Shown: piece after piece, positions 1-8,815 of the stretch
Position numbering within the stretch: position 1 is the first letter of the stretch
How the letters are laid out: each line of letters opens with the position of its first letter
Source of the DNA: a virus
Length of the DNA: 54,742 nucleotides
Virus record (IMG/VR): IMGVR_UViG_3300037332_000228
Coordinates: 1 to 54,742 of that record
Direction: 5' to 3' (one strand)
Translations under genes and position numbers: made by a program
Notes under the pieces: model-generated
What the model was told of the DNA's origin: nothing
Database searches by the model: none
Seen by the model: the letters and a program-made list of their open reading frames with translations, nothing else

Positions 1-2
1 AG

Positions 3-1736
3 TTTGCAGTCGATAATACTTATGATGTCAGACTGTTTTCGGACCGAGCCAAAGAAGTATACCAATGGTTCAATACTATTCCCAATATTTTGGGAAACAA
101 AATTGACATTGTACCAGTGGTATACAAAGAAGAAAATATTGTGCCGGGTGTTCATATTCTGGAGCACAGTACAGTCAGTCGAGCATTAATGGGTAATATC
201 GCATACCCAATCTCTACCCGTGATATCCCCAATGAAGCATTGGCGCGGGCAAAAATTGATCCTGAAACGTTCAGTCGTTTAAAATCATATTTGGGACAAA
301 ATCTAGTCATTGAATTTGCCATTGGCGCCATTGATTTTTCCGCCAGCCGAGAGACTTTGAGTTATACTACCAAGACAATTTCAGCCGTGGTAGCGAAACT
401 ATTGGAAATTGAAAATAACTTGGTTGATGAATTCAGTAAATCAGTTGAAATGAATACAGATGGTAATGTATGGCAATTGATGAAAAACGTTACGGCAAAG
501 GCGCAGACTAAAATTTACGAACATGCAGCGGGACAGTGGCTGTTGAAGAACAAAGATCGAGTGCCATATGATATTACAGCCGTAAATTTGAAGTACGGGT
601 GGGGCAGTCTTGTTCTTCTAAATATTAAAGATATTCAAGCTGCCTACAATGTAGATATTAGATCATACCGTCGGTCAACATCATATGCCGCGCCAAGTGG
701 ATTTGTCATCTCAGAACATGGCAAAGGAAGTACCACAGTGACACTGGGTGATTACAATATATATGATCATCTTCCTGTATTTGTTACCAATCAAAATAAA
801 ACTCTGGGCATCGCCAGGTTGAAAGGGCATTTTAGGCAAAGGAGTAATCCCGCGGGGCAAATTGTATTACTCACTAGACATGACAATTCTCTGCCAGCAG
901 ATTTTGACGGGTTCTTTGAATTCATTCATTCTCCTCCCAAATCATGCAGAATTGAAATTAGCAGCCTTGACAAAACAACCACTGTGAGTAAGGGCACAAC
1001 TGGTAAAAATTGTTTTATGAATTTACGCGTCCAAGGCAAAACATATTATGGTCATGGGTATGAATGGCTTTGGGAGGCAAATAAGACCGATACTGTTATG
1101 GAACTGGCAAAAAACAGCAAGGTTCCATATTTGTATACTACCATGGTGGGATTCCACAACAGCCGAGCGTGCGGGAACTCAATTGACCTCAAAATACTAA
1201 TGGAAAATTTACAGAATTCAAACCTACCTCAATTTCAAAATCTTCCCATATATGGTGTAAGGAAGGATGGTATGAAATTGATTGACAAGAACTGGCAACC
1301 AGTGGAAAAATGGCTAATTAAGCAATTGAAGTTACTCCCAGATGAATTCTGGGAAATCATAGTACGTGACAGTGCCACGCTGATCCCATCTGTCATTCTA
1401 AGTATGAATCAGAGGGACGTTGACATGATCGATGATAAAACAAGCACCGCGCATGAATTCTTACAATTAGAAGTCAATAAAACAAAAAGGCCCAAATTCA
1501 CAATGCAAGATGTGCAATACACCAAAAGACTAGCACTCCAATTGGGATTTAATGTTGACATTGATAAGAAACAAGCTATACTTGCAGCTAATAATTTGGA
1601 ATTTTTGACCAAGTACCCAATGATCAAATATGTCAAATCAAGCACAACCGACAGTGATGTGACTACTTCCACATTGGAATACATCAACCTAATAAACAAA
1701 CAACCCAAAAATAAAGAGGAAATTAAAATTGACTGA
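3..1736 (+). CDS. rIIA: rIIA-like protein, 5' truncated by window edge
   Basis: The frame is open from the first base of the window with no stop, so the start lies outside it; 577 codons are visible. The region around IGAIDFSASRETLSY (about residue 110) matches the conserved block of RIIA proteins of T4-type phages. In T4, RIIA is a membrane-associated protein that, with RIIB, affects lysis inhibition and exclusion by lambda Rex; its N-terminus (missing here) has a GHKL-like fold. The gene overlaps the start of the rIIB-like gene by 8 bases, as expected for the rIIA-rIIB pair. Family assignment rests on motif recognition and on the neighbour. Confidence 0.82.
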   Translation, partial: FAVDNTYDVRLFSDRAKEVYQWFNTIPNILGNKIDIVPVVYKEENIVPGVHILEHSTVSRALMGNIAYPISTRDIPNEALARAKIDPETFSRLKSYLGQNLVIEFAIGAIDFSASRETLSYTTKTISAVVAKLLEIENNLVDEFSKSVEMNTDGNVWQLMKNVTAKAQTKIYEHAAGQWLLKNKDRVPYDITAVNLKYGWGSLVLLNIKDIQAAYNVDIRSYRRSTSYAAPSGFVISEHGKGSTTVTLGDYNIYDHLPVFVTNQNKTLGIARLKGHFRQRSNPAGQIVLLTRHDNSLPADFDGFFEFIHSPPKSCRIEISSLDKTTTVSKGTTGKNCFMNLRVQGKTYYGHGYEWLWEANKTDTVMELAKNSKVPYLYTTMVGFHNSRACGNSIDLKILMENLQNSNLPQFQNLPIYGVRKDGMKLIDKNWQPVEKWLIKQLKLLPDEFWEIIVRDSATLIPSVILSMNQRDVDMIDDKTSTAHEFLQLEVNKTKRPKFTMQDVQYTKRLALQLGFNVDIDKKQAILAANNLEFLTKYPMIKYVKSSTTDSDVTTSTLEYINLINKQPKNKEEIKID

Positions 1737-2538
1737 ATATTCAACGGATGCACTGCCTTACTTGATTCAAGGTGAAAATATTATTGTGATTATTGACAAT
1801 ATCAACCACACTATCAGCAAGGCACATGTATCATATGGCAAAATCAGGGACTCTATCCGAGATCTCGACTGGGCGTCTGTACGTGAATTCGTCGATCCCG
1901 TCAAACGAATCATAAATTATGGACAAGGCCGCGTGAAAATTGTCGACGAACAAGTGTTCTGGGACGGAGAAGAAATGCATAATACTCTGTCTTCTCGCAT
2001 GGTGGAAATGCTGCGAGAAGGATTCTCAATTGATGCCATGGTGAAATTCATGGACAATCTCATGCTCAATCCGTCTTTCCGAAGCGTCAATGAACTGTAT
2101 GGGTTTCTTGAGCGCAACAACCTTCCTATCACTCCGGATGGTTGTTTTCTTGCATACAAGCGCGTCAGGGAAGATTATACTGATGTACACAGTGGTAAGA
2201 ATGATAATTCAGTTGGTGAAACTGTCATGATGGATCGTAACAAAGTGAATGACAATAAAGACCAGACGTGTTCACCTGGTCTGCATTTTTGCAGTAAAGA
2301 GTACCTTTCCAGCTTTGGCGGATCGCGTATTATGATTGTAAAGATTAATCCAGCTGATGTAGTGTCAATCCCAACTGATTATGGATTTTCCAAGGGACGT
2401 TGTTGCAAATACCAAGTGACGGGGGAACTGGGGATCAAGCCTGAACTGGCATTTACCAAGACAGTGCAGGAAAATGCAAATACACATGAAGATAACATTT
2501 TCACTCCGGACTGGTTAGATGATCCACGTTATCGCTAA
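1729..2538 (+). CDS. rIIB: rIIB-like protein
   Basis: The product has 269 aa. Residues about 185-235 carry the RIIB hallmark: a LHFCSKEYL stretch, then IMIVKINPADVVSIPTDY and a KGRCCKYQV segment. The chosen start is TTG at 1729, because an AGAGGA ribosome site lies about 9 bases upstream and no ATG precedes the conserved N-terminus; starting inside the previous gene also suggests translational coupling. RIIB partners RIIA in T4-type phages. A strong palindrome directly after the stop ends the unit. The N-terminal part (LIQGENIIVIIDN..., residues 12-40) resembles the usual RIIB N-terminal domain. Confidence 0.85.
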   Translation: MTEYSTDALPYLIQGENIIVIIDNINHTISKAHVSYGKIRDSIRDLDWASVREFVDPVKRIINYGQGRVKIVDEQVFWDGEEMHNTLSSRMVEMLREGFSIDAMVKFMDNLMLNPSFRSVNELYGFLERNNLPITPDGCFLAYKRVREDYTDVHSGKNDNSVGETVMMDRNKVNDNKDQTCSPGLHFCSKEYLSSFGGSRIMIVKINPADVVSIPTDYGFSKGRCCKYQVTGELGIKPELAFTKTVQENANTHEDNIFTPDWLDDPRYR

Positions 2539-2545
2539 ATGAACA

Positions 2546-2575
2546 GATACATGGGGCCACGTGGCCCCATGTATC
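2546..2575 (+). terminator. Perfect 30-bp palindrome after rIIB
   Basis: Two 15-base arms with no loop bases (core GGGGCCACGTGGCCCC) start 7 bases after the rIIB stop. The following sequence is AT-rich but has no long T run. It is probably an intrinsic terminator or mRNA-end hairpin; a protein-binding palindrome is possible. Confidence 0.7.
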
Positions 2576-2670
2576 ATTATCAGCATACTGTACCGAACAG
2601 TATCAATGATTGTTCTGTATCGCTTGAATTGAACACTCTAATAGTGATTATATGATATACATAAAATAAG

Positions 2671-2699
2671 TTGACAACATGTTCTACATGTCATATGGT
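2671..2699 (+). promoter_or_regulatory. sigma70-like promoter
   Basis: TTGACA (2671-2676), 17-bp spacer, TATGGT (2694-2699). It lies in the gap after the rIIB palindrome, 22 bases before the next start codon, so it restarts transcription for the 2.7-4.8 kb unit. Confidence 0.65.
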
Positions 2700-2721
2700 A
2701 TTACGAAATGGGGAATACAAT

Positions 2722-2916
2722 ATGAACATTACTTTCAAATCACGTAAAATCTCAAAAATTGAAATAATCCCAGCTGGTACTGTTCTTGAGAATACATGGA
2801 CTACTGTCCAGTTTACTGATGGCAGTCTAAGTTCCACGATATCTGAAATCAAAGCAACTGTTGGTGATTGGATTGGCTTTGACGGGTATGGATGCATTTG
2901 GATCAAACAACAATAA
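2722..2916 (+). CDS. Hypothetical small protein
   Basis: A 64-aa product beginning MNITFKSRKISKIEI. The start at 2722 is preferred because GGGGAA lies just upstream and the -10 box of the preceding promoter would fall inside any longer reading. It is rich in beta-branched residues and has no recognised motif. It is first in a short cluster of unknown early genes. Confidence 0.6.
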   Translation: MNITFKSRKISKIEIIPAGTVLENTWTTVQFTDGSLSSTISEIKATVGDWIGFDGYGCIWIKQQ

Positions 2917-2926
2917 GGAATATAAA

Positions 2927-3937
2927 ATGGACTTTGTTGAAAAATATTATGTGGGGTTTCAGAAAAACCGATATAATACCTCAGAAACACAACGACTGCT
3001 GGGATTTATCACCCCAAAAACTGGTGCAAATTCTGACGGAGACTCGGCGTTTAAAAAGCGAAAGTCCACCGTGGATTCATGGCGGGAGGTTGATATTGCC
3101 CCGCGTGAGATTGATAATACCCCACAGCATGGGTTTCAAATTGTGGATACTACCACTCGAAATTCCACCAGTAACAAATTATTCAGAGTACTTGACCCCC
3201 GAGGGTTTGAATTGGAAATTTCGTCTGAAAATCTGTTTGATATCATCAAGGAATGTGGTATTGTACGTGGATTGATTACTGACCCCATGATCTGGGCCAG
3301 GCATACACAAAAACCATATTTAATCTCAGGTAATTCAGAGGCATACAAAGAATACCTTAAAGGTCCCAAAAAACCAACTGATATGATTCCTGGCACATTC
3401 TTTAAACATCTTGGTGCAGATATCATTTATCGGTATGAAGGCAAGTTTGCATACAACTTTATATCATGTAGTACAACTGTATCACACGCTCAAGGTTGGT
3501 CTGGGCATTACTGGTACCCAGCCAGAACTGATTACACTGGAGTCACTACACAAGTCACTGCCACAGTGGATCGCAAAATGGACAAATTGGTGACAGTATT
3601 CACCCAGTACGTCATTCGGGAAGATGGAGAGGTTGCGCAGTGTATGATTCATATCCGAAAATCACCATTTAAAGGCCTTGTCTCAATTGATACAGCCCAA
3701 GTGCCAGATTCAGTGAAAGTCTCAAGTAATCTCAAATTTGGTGAAGTCTTAAATGCTGATTCTGCTATTGGGTCATATGATACCAAGTATATCCTTTTTG
3801 AGACGCGAGCAGGAGCACTCGCCTCGACGTATACTCAGTCTGAACTTGAAACAATATGCAAACCGTATTGTAATAGAAATGGTATGGGATCATACGGCAC
3901 TATCAACTTTGACATTGAGTACAAGGAACCAAAATGA
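2927..3937 (+). CDS. Conserved-looking phage protein of unknown function
   Basis: The product has 336 aa and starts MDFVEKYYVGFQ, with AAGGAA 7 bases before the ATG. It has no signal peptide, membrane segment or nucleotide-binding motif that I can recognise. The second half is rich in beta-strand patterns (VTATVDRKMDKLVTVFTQYVI). The length and even composition argue for a real protein. The gene ends in an ATGA overlap with the next small gene. I cannot name a family. Confidence 0.7.
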   Translation: MDFVEKYYVGFQKNRYNTSETQRLLGFITPKTGANSDGDSAFKKRKSTVDSWREVDIAPREIDNTPQHGFQIVDTTTRNSTSNKLFRVLDPRGFELEISSENLFDIIKECGIVRGLITDPMIWARHTQKPYLISGNSEAYKEYLKGPKKPTDMIPGTFFKHLGADIIYRYEGKFAYNFISCSTTVSHAQGWSGHYWYPARTDYTGVTTQVTATVDRKMDKLVTVFTQYVIREDGEVAQCMIHIRKSPFKGLVSIDTAQVPDSVKVSSNLKFGEVLNADSAIGSYDTKYILFETRAGALASTYTQSELETICKPYCNRNGMGSYGTINFDIEYKEPK

Positions 3938-4083
3938 TGCAACGTGAAAATATGTCATGGTACTATAAAGCCATTGCTGAAATTGAAAAACAATATAAAA
4001 ACAACGAAACAACTTATTTGGAATTTACAAATGCCATACGGGATTTGAACTCTGAATGGAACGAAAAGGATGGGACTTATTAA
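3934..4083 (+). CDS. Hypothetical 49-aa protein
   Basis: The ATG sits in an ATGA overlap with the preceding stop, and AAGGAACC lies about 8 bases upstream. The product starts MMQRENMSWYYKAI, is charged and probably mostly helical. Tight coupling to both neighbours is the main evidence that it is real. Confidence 0.55.
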   Translation: MMQRENMSWYYKAIAEIEKQYKNNETTYLEFTNAIRDLNSEWNEKDGTY

Positions 4084-4084
4084 C

Positions 4085-4375
4085 ATGAAACCAAGCGATC
4101 TAAAAATCGGTGATGTATTTTATGAATGTCAGAGTGGATTCAACATTGAAGCGCGAGTAACATCAACTCCTGAGTCGTCAACAGACGGTCATGAAGGCAG
4201 AACCCATTGGAAATGGATCGCTGAAAATACTCAGAATGGTGAAGTCATTAACTACGGTTTGACAGAAGGCATGGAACACTATGGTCCTCGTCTATATGAT
4301 TCGCCACAATATTGCCATATGGTTGATGGCAATATTGTGTTTAAATTGATAGGAGCGCCAGATGTGGCCGTTTAA
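4085..4375 (+). CDS. Hypothetical protein
   Basis: The product has 96 aa and begins MKPSDLKIGDVFYEC. An in-frame ATG at 4070 is possible, but the next ATG at 4085 gives a more typical start one base after the upstream stop. The KIGDVFYE opening is common in small beta-barrel phage proteins; no function can be assigned. It overlaps the next gene by 14 bases. Confidence 0.6.
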   Translation: MKPSDLKIGDVFYECQSGFNIEARVTSTPESSTDGHEGRTHWKWIAENTQNGEVINYGLTEGMEHYGPRLYDSPQYCHMVDGNIVFKLIGAPDVAV

Positions 4376-4802
4376 AAAAGAACGAAAACTTACCGAAGAA
4401 GAAAAAACGGACATTTTGAAAGATTGGTCCAAGCCAACTACCGTCCCTGATATTCGAATACTGTATGAGCATACGATATCAGCTGATGTGTATTTGGTCG
4501 GGTACGCTGATCCTTTGACTGTTGAAGTAAGAGCGCAGGACTCTGTTGTGACCAAATATCATGACCTTAGATTATATAGTACCCAACTGGTCAGTACAAC
4601 ACCTGAGAAGATGATCCGTGAGTTTCAAATTGAATGCGCAGAAATCCAAGGTGTCAATAGTTCGAGTGACATTTTCTATCCTGCCCACCGAATCGACTAC
4701 ATCAAATTTGACAGCTCTTCAATTGTAATTGGGACTGGCGAGGTCGGGTTCGGGATCCCGCGCAAGAATGGCAAGTTAAAACGTGTTGACATTACAGTAT
4801 AA
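4362..4802 (+). CDS. Hypothetical protein
   Basis: A 146-aa soluble protein starting MWPFKKERKLTEEEK, with AGGAG 7 bases upstream. The N-terminus is strongly charged and the rest is mixed alpha/beta. No motif is recognised. The last codons overlap the -35 box of the promoter for the downstream kinase gene. Confidence 0.65.
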   Translation: MWPFKKERKLTEEEKTDILKDWSKPTTVPDIRILYEHTISADVYLVGYADPLTVEVRAQDSVVTKYHDLRLYSTQLVSTTPEKMIREFQIECAEIQGVNSSSDIFYPAHRIDYIKFDSSSIVIGTGEVGFGIPRKNGKLKRVDITV

Positions 4803-4814
4803 GTATGTTAATTT
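4786..4814 (+). promoter_or_regulatory. sigma70-like promoter inside gene end
   Basis: TTGACA (4786-4791), 17-bp spacer, TAATTT (4809-4814). The -35 box lies within the last codons of the upstream gene and the -10 just past its stop; it would serve the kinase-to-Thg1 unit. Confidence 0.55.
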
Positions 4815-4842
4815 GCCATTAAAAGAAGATCAAGGAAACAAA

Positions 4843-5355
4843 ATGAAAAAATGTTATGTCATGGTGGGTGTTCCCGCCAGTGGAAAATCAACATTCGTGA
4901 AAAATGTCATCTCTGTTGATCCGGAACATTTCTTTGTGTATAGCACTGATCAGTTTATTGACGATGCTGCTACTCATTTCAATTCAACGTACAATGAAAT
5001 GTTTGAGTCCAATATCAAGGGGGCAACTGCCTCAATGAATAAACTGTTGGAAGAAGCGGTTGCTGATAAACGTCAGTGGATCATCTGGGATCAGACAAAT
5101 CTGGGTATTAAGAAACGCAAGACAATTATTGACAAGATGAAATCCATGGGTTATTCCGTTAAGTGTGTTAGTTTTATCCCACCAGAAACACAAGATGAAC
5201 TTGCTGAGTGGACCCGGCGTCTTGAATCACGCCCAGGTAAGACTATCCCAGACCATATTCTAAATAGCATGATGGCAAACTATCAGAAGCCAGAATTGTC
5301 AGAAGGGTTCGATGACATCGAGACGTATGATATGTTTGGCACGGTGATCACGTGA
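4843..5355 (+). CDS. P-loop kinase of the AAA_33/polynucleotide-kinase type
   Basis: A 170-aa product. The Walker A motif GVPASGKST is at residues 9-17; a WDQTNL segment and a later run of arginines (TRRLESRPGK) fit the lid region of phosphotransferases such as the kinase half of T4 Pnkp/PseT. There is no phosphatase domain, so it is shorter than T4 PseT. The start at 4843 follows AAGGAAAC. Substrate is unknown: a polynucleotide 5' end or a small molecule are both possible. Its position two genes before a Thg1-like enzyme, with an RNA ligase elsewhere in the window, makes an RNA repair role attractive but unproven. Confidence 0.75.
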   Translation: MKKCYVMVGVPASGKSTFVKNVISVDPEHFFVYSTDQFIDDAATHFNSTYNEMFESNIKGATASMNKLLEEAVADKRQWIIWDQTNLGIKKRKTIIDKMKSMGYSVKCVSFIPPETQDELAEWTRRLESRPGKTIPDHILNSMMANYQKPELSEGFDDIETYDMFGTVIT

Positions 5356-5516
5356 GTAACCTACTTCAAAAGGGCAGGAAATTAGGGTACACATCTGAAC
5401 AAGTTCGTTCCATGATTAACAAAGAACGATTGTTTCAAAGGATACTCGACTGTGAATCTGTCGAGGATATCAAGATACTTCTATTGGTGTGGGTTGAAGA
5501 AGGGAAAATTAGATGA
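5352..5516 (+). CDS. Hypothetical 54-aa protein
   Basis: GTG start in a GTGA overlap with the kinase stop; the product VSNLLQKGRKLGYTSE... is basic and helical. The stop overlaps the next ATG in an ATGA junction. The pair of coupled junctions supports it, though there is no recognised family. Confidence 0.5.
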   Translation: MSNLLQKGRKLGYTSEQVRSMINKERLFQRILDCESVEDIKILLLVWVEEGKIR

Positions 5517-5725
5517 GCATTGAAGAACAATTGAAATCAAAGTTGACAGAAACTTCTGTCATTTTAGCTAAAACACGAGAAGGAGCAATTTATCAAATTG
5601 TTTTCTCTGAAGCAGAAGATGAAGATTGTTCCCCTTCATACCACACCGAGAATTGGTCGCACTGCTGGAATACAAACGGTGAATCTGTTAAGAATTCAAG
5701 TCTTGACATTGTAGAGGTAATGTAA
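5513..5725 (+). CDS. Hypothetical acidic protein
   Basis: A 70-aa acidic product (MSIEEQLKSKLTE...), coupled by ATGA to the gene before and ending directly against the Thg1 start. No motif is recognised. Confidence 0.55.
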   Translation: MSIEEQLKSKLTETSVILAKTREGAIYQIVFSEAEDEDCSPSYHTENWSHCWNTNGESVKNSSLDIVEVM

Positions 5726-6538
5726 ATGAAACATGACGACTTTGGAAATAGAATGAAGGCATTTGAATCAGTTTACACTGATGCTCGAATTCCAATTGAA
5801 TTGCCAATGATGGTGAGAGTGGATGGTAAAGGGTTCAGCAAGTTTACAAAAGGATTCAACAAACCGTTTGACGATGACTTGAGTGGTGCCATGATTGCCA
5901 TGACCAAACTGTTAGTCAAAGAGACAGGGGCTGACTTTGGATACACACAGTCAGATGAAACGTCACTTGTGTTCTTTCCCCGAGGCAAACAAAGTGAACA
6001 CTATCTTGGTGGCAAAGTATCCAAGGTAAATTCCATCGTTGCTTCCATGGCTTCAGTAACCTTTAATCACTTCATTATGAAATCCTCACCCATCGCGATG
6101 GCAGGTAGAGGACTCCCATATTTTGATTGTCGTGTGTGGTCTGTAGACAGTGATGTAGAAGCAATGAATACCATGCTGTGGCGGATGCAAGATGCCAAGC
6201 GAAATTCAATTTCCAGCCTGTGTCACAACACAATGGGACACAAGAAGATGCAGAATCTGAGTGGGGACACAATGATTAGCACAATGAAGTCTGATTATGA
6301 TGTTGATTGGTTTTCTATTCCTGCTCGCTATCGCTTTGGTACAATTGTTACCAAAGTGGCAGAATTGACTGAACTTGATGCAGATATTGTGGCAACCATT
6401 CCAGTTGACAAACGACCAATTAACAACATGGTAATGCGGAACAAGATCAATGAAGAACATGCAGGCGAGTTCATGTCATCTACAATTGAGGGAAGATTGT
6501 CCATGATGCTGCACCCAAATTCTGTTGGTGGTCTGTGA
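5726..6538 (+). CDS. Thg1-like tRNA-His guanylyltransferase / 3'-5' RNA polymerase
   Basis: The product has 270 aa. The N-terminal palm is clear: MVRVDGKGFSKFT with metal-binding Asp33, and GYTQSDETSLVF with Asp77-Glu78, the three carboxylates of the Thg1 superfamily. Members add nucleotides to the 5' end of RNA in the 3'-5' direction. Eukaryotic Thg1 adds G-1 to tRNA-His, while bacterial and phage Thg1-like proteins repair 5'-truncated tRNAs. Bacteria encode G-1 in the tRNA gene, so repair is the more likely role here. It is the last gene of the run that starts at the kinase. Confidence 0.9.
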   Translation: MKHDDFGNRMKAFESVYTDARIPIELPMMVRVDGKGFSKFTKGFNKPFDDDLSGAMIAMTKLLVKETGADFGYTQSDETSLVFFPRGKQSEHYLGGKVSKVNSIVASMASVTFNHFIMKSSPIAMAGRGLPYFDCRVWSVDSDVEAMNTMLWRMQDAKRNSISSLCHNTMGHKKMQNLSGDTMISTMKSDYDVDWFSIPARYRFGTIVTKVAELTELDADIVATIPVDKRPINNMVMRNKINEEHAGEFMSSTIEGRLSMMLHPNSVGGL

Positions 6539-6753
6539 GGATTACATATTCAATGTCGCCACCCTCTTTGGCTATAGCAAGGAACACTAGTCGCAGTGTC
6601 CTTTCACCAAGAAGACTGGTGTAACGTCCCATCAAATAAAGTCACTGAAATCATGATGAAATCATCAGGCGGTACGATTAGACCAGTACATGCAAGAACA
6701 TCTTTTTGTAGAATGGTACAAGAAACTGGACTTGATTCAATCGAATAATTGTG

Positions 6754-6782
6754 TTGACATTATCACTGGCATAGTTTATTAA
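6754..6782 (+). promoter_or_regulatory. sigma70-like promoter
   Basis: TTGACA (6754-6759), 17-bp spacer, TATTAA (6777-6782). It is the only clear signal in the 280-base gap after the Thg1 gene; the rest of that gap holds only peptides under 35 codons without good ribosome sites. Confidence 0.6.
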
Positions 6783-6818
6783 TACTATAAACAGAACACA
6801 ATGTAGAGAGACACAAAT

Positions 6819-7220
6819 ATGATCAGCACAGACACAAAACCACTCCTTGGTCCAAATCAAAAACTGTTGGTAGATGCACTACGAAGCGGTAAGTTTACCC
6901 AGACCACTGCAGGAGTTCTTCATGATGTACAAACAGACAGTATGTGTTGTCTAGGTGTAGCTGCCAAGTTGTTTCTCACTGATGAGGAAGTAGAGGAAGT
7001 AAACCTTGGTGATTCTTCTTCAACATATTACGCTTATGGCGGGGAGGTGAGGTCGGCACCAGAATACGTTGTCTCAAATCTGTCTCTGTTTTGTAGTCTA
7101 GGTAGCAATTGTGATAGAGGCGATACACTGGCGGACCTTAACGACGAGGGATCTACCTTTGTGGAAATCGCAGACCTATTAGAAGCTGATCCCAGTAGAT
7201 ACTTCTCTTCACCTACGTAA
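6819..7220 (+). CDS. Phage protein with CCLGV...LADLND motifs
   Basis: A 133-aa product. MCCLGVAAKL (residues 43-52) and the C-terminal LADLNDEGSTFVEIADLLE pattern recur in many small phage proteins of unknown function. It may be distantly like the DUF6197 group. The ATG follows AGAGAGAC. Role unknown. Confidence 0.7.
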   Translation: MISTDTKPLLGPNQKLLVDALRSGKFTQTTAGVLHDVQTDSMCCLGVAAKLFLTDEEVEEVNLGDSSSTYYAYGGEVRSAPEYVVSNLSLFCSLGSNCDRGDTLADLNDEGSTFVEIADLLEADPSRYFSSPT

Positions 7221-7244
7221 ACCTACAATCAAGAGGCACACCAA

Positions 7245-7646
7245 ATGACAAATGTGACGCAAACGATCCAAACGATTCGAAACCGAATTCTAGCTTCCGC
7301 AGCTGAAATCGTCCATTATACAAACTGGGACGATGAATATTCGCGCAAGTCTATCATAGAGGCAAGTTCACCTTCAAAATCTTTTGGTAATAGCCATGTT
7401 CCTTTTATTTTAATCTCGGAGTTACGGGCCTTGAGTTTTGATGCCCTCATGGATTTGGGCTTTTTCAACTTTGATGACAAGTTGATTTTAATCCCACTTT
7501 GGTTAAAGAATTTTATCGATCCAAGAGAAGAAGTGACTGCACTCTCAGGAACAGTAATGAAAATTGCTGATGCAGATAATGACAATCGTTACGGTGCAAT
7601 GGCTATGGGGTTCTTTTTGTCAGAGGAATTGACCAACAATGATTAA
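7245..7646 (+). CDS. Hypothetical protein
   Basis: A 133-aa product (MTNVTQTIQTIRNRI...), with AAGAGGC upstream. An internal hydrophobic part (FILISELRALSFDALMDLGFF) looks like a packed helix rather than a membrane segment. It follows the previous gene by 24 bases and overlaps the next by 8. Confidence 0.6.
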   Translation: MTNVTQTIQTIRNRILASAAEIVHYTNWDDEYSRKSIIEASSPSKSFGNSHVPFILISELRALSFDALMDLGFFNFDDKLILIPLWLKNFIDPREEVTALSGTVMKIADADNDNRYGAMAMGFFLSEELTNND

Positions 7647-7815
7647 GCGATACTCAGTGACTGGACTGTTTAGTGATGGCGGCAGAGATGTTGGAATGAG
7701 TTCTGATCTGGGAGAAGCAAGACTTCTAGCTGAATCTGCAATTGGTAGTGGCGCACAAAGAGTGATAATCACTTTGGTCCAAGAAACTCACATCGAGTCA
7801 ATCAATTCAAAATGA
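7639..7815 (+). CDS. Hypothetical 58-aa protein
   Basis: Starts at an ATG overlapping the previous stop; product MIKRYSVTGLFSDGGRD... has a short beta-alpha-beta look. No family is recognised. It ends just before the next promoter. Confidence 0.5.
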   Translation: MIKRYSVTGLFSDGGRDVGMSSDLGEARLLAESAIGSGAQRVIITLVQETHIESINSK

Positions 7816-7819
7816 CACG

Positions 7820-7848
7820 TTGACAACATACAAGATGTAGTTTATAAC
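7820..7848 (+). promoter_or_regulatory. sigma70-like promoter
   Basis: TTGACA (7820-7825), 17-bp spacer, TATAAC (7843-7848), one of the best matches in the window; it serves the pnuC unit. Confidence 0.7.
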
Positions 7849-7874
7849 AAGACATGTTTTAAAGGAGTTGTGAT

Positions 7875-8135
7875 ATGCAAAAAATCAAAATTTACCAAAT
7901 TGCACTGTGGGACGGCGGAGATAGGCATAACGCTAGTGATGTTTGTTTTTGGGAACGTGTAGATGCTGAATATTATTTGAAAGCTGGTGGACACAGACAT
8001 GATATCATCAATACTTGCGCATTCACAGTCTATAACAATGTGGATGATTACGCGGCTGTACATTCACAGGAAGTTAGGGACACTGCCCTTGCGAAGCTTA
8101 CTGATATTGAAAAGGGAGCATTGGGGCTATCCTAA
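7875..8135 (+). CDS. Hypothetical protein upstream of pnuC
   Basis: An 86-aa product (MQKIKIYQIALWDGGD...) with AAAGGAG 9 bases before the ATG. No motif is recognised. It is the first gene after a strong promoter and probably co-transcribed with pnuC. Confidence 0.6.
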   Translation: MQKIKIYQIALWDGGDRHNASDVCFWERVDAEYYLKAGGHRHDIINTCAFTVYNNVDDYAAVHSQEVRDTALAKLTDIEKGALGLS

Positions 8136-8169
8136 CTAAATTTAACAAAAGCCAAAGGAGTTTTGGTAA

Positions 8170-8781
8170 ATGGAAGTAGTAATGGCGATTATCGCCTATT
8201 TTTCGGGAACGTGGGGGCTTGTGGAACTTGCAGGCACTGTGTTCAGTCTTATTTGTGTGTACCTTGCAACCAAGCACAACCAATGGACTTGGTTCTTTGG
8301 TATATTGGGCATACTGTGTTTTGGTCCACTGTTCTACCACTACCTACTGTACAGCGATGCAATGCTTCAAATTCTGTTCTTTCTTCCCATGCAAGTATGG
8401 GGGTATATGAAGTGGCAAGAACTTTCACAACAATCCAACAACCAATCCATCACCTTGTCATTGCGCAATGACACAGTGATCTATATTGTGTTGGCAATTG
8501 CAGGTCTCACGTTGATTAATGGCTACTTGATGAGTACATATACCCTTGCTAGTTTTGCATATGCAGATGCATGGACCACTTGGATGAGTGTGTTTGCACA
8601 GGTGTTGATGATTAGAAAGTATTGGCAGGCATGGTTGCTTTGGATTATTATGGACATTGGTGCCATCTACATCTACTTCGCCAAGGGACTGTTCATGACA
8701 TCTGGTCTATATGCAGTGTTCTTGGTATTGGCCTCGGTTGGATTGTACAGATGGTATAGAAACTACAAGCAAATCACATAA
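8170..8781 (+). CDS. pnuC: PnuC-family nicotinamide riboside transporter
   Basis: A 203-aa protein with about seven hydrophobic segments and the PnuC features: a first helix region with ELAGTVFSLICVYLATK, then NQWTWFFGILGI, an MQVWGYMKW segment (Trp-rich substrate channel) and the C-terminal WIIMDIGAIYIYFAKGL. PnuC imports nicotinamide riboside by facilitated diffusion driven by phosphorylation inside the cell, and NadR is the kinase that traps it; an NadR homologue lies 3 kb downstream. An intrinsic terminator follows 5 bases after the stop. The family is known in T4-like vibriophages such as KVP40. Confidence 0.9.
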   Translation: MEVVMAIIAYFSGTWGLVELAGTVFSLICVYLATKHNQWTWFFGILGILCFGPLFYHYLLYSDAMLQILFFLPMQVWGYMKWQELSQQSNNQSITLSLRNDTVIYIVLAIAGLTLINGYLMSTYTLASFAYADAWTTWMSVFAQVLMIRKYWQAWLLWIIMDIGAIYIYFAKGLFMTSGLYAVFLVLASVGLYRWYRNYKQIT

Positions 8782-8786
8782 TAACG

Positions 8787-8815
8787 AAAAGAGGGGTTGA
8801 CGAGGCCCCTCTTTT
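8787..8815 (+). terminator. Intrinsic terminator after pnuC
   Basis: Perfect 10-bp stem (AAAAGAGGGG / CCCCTCTTTT), 9-base loop, then a T-rich tail (CTTTT). The clearest rho-independent terminator in the window. Confidence 0.85.

Noticed and set aside
1409-1753. Minus-strand frame of 114 codons under rIIA
   Set aside because: It is antisense to a well supported gene and has no ribosome site.
6539-6753. Small genes in the gap after the Thg1-like gene
   Set aside because: Only peptides of 23 and 31 codons are possible (ATG 6553 and about 6651) with poor ribosome sites; no protein-like sequence.
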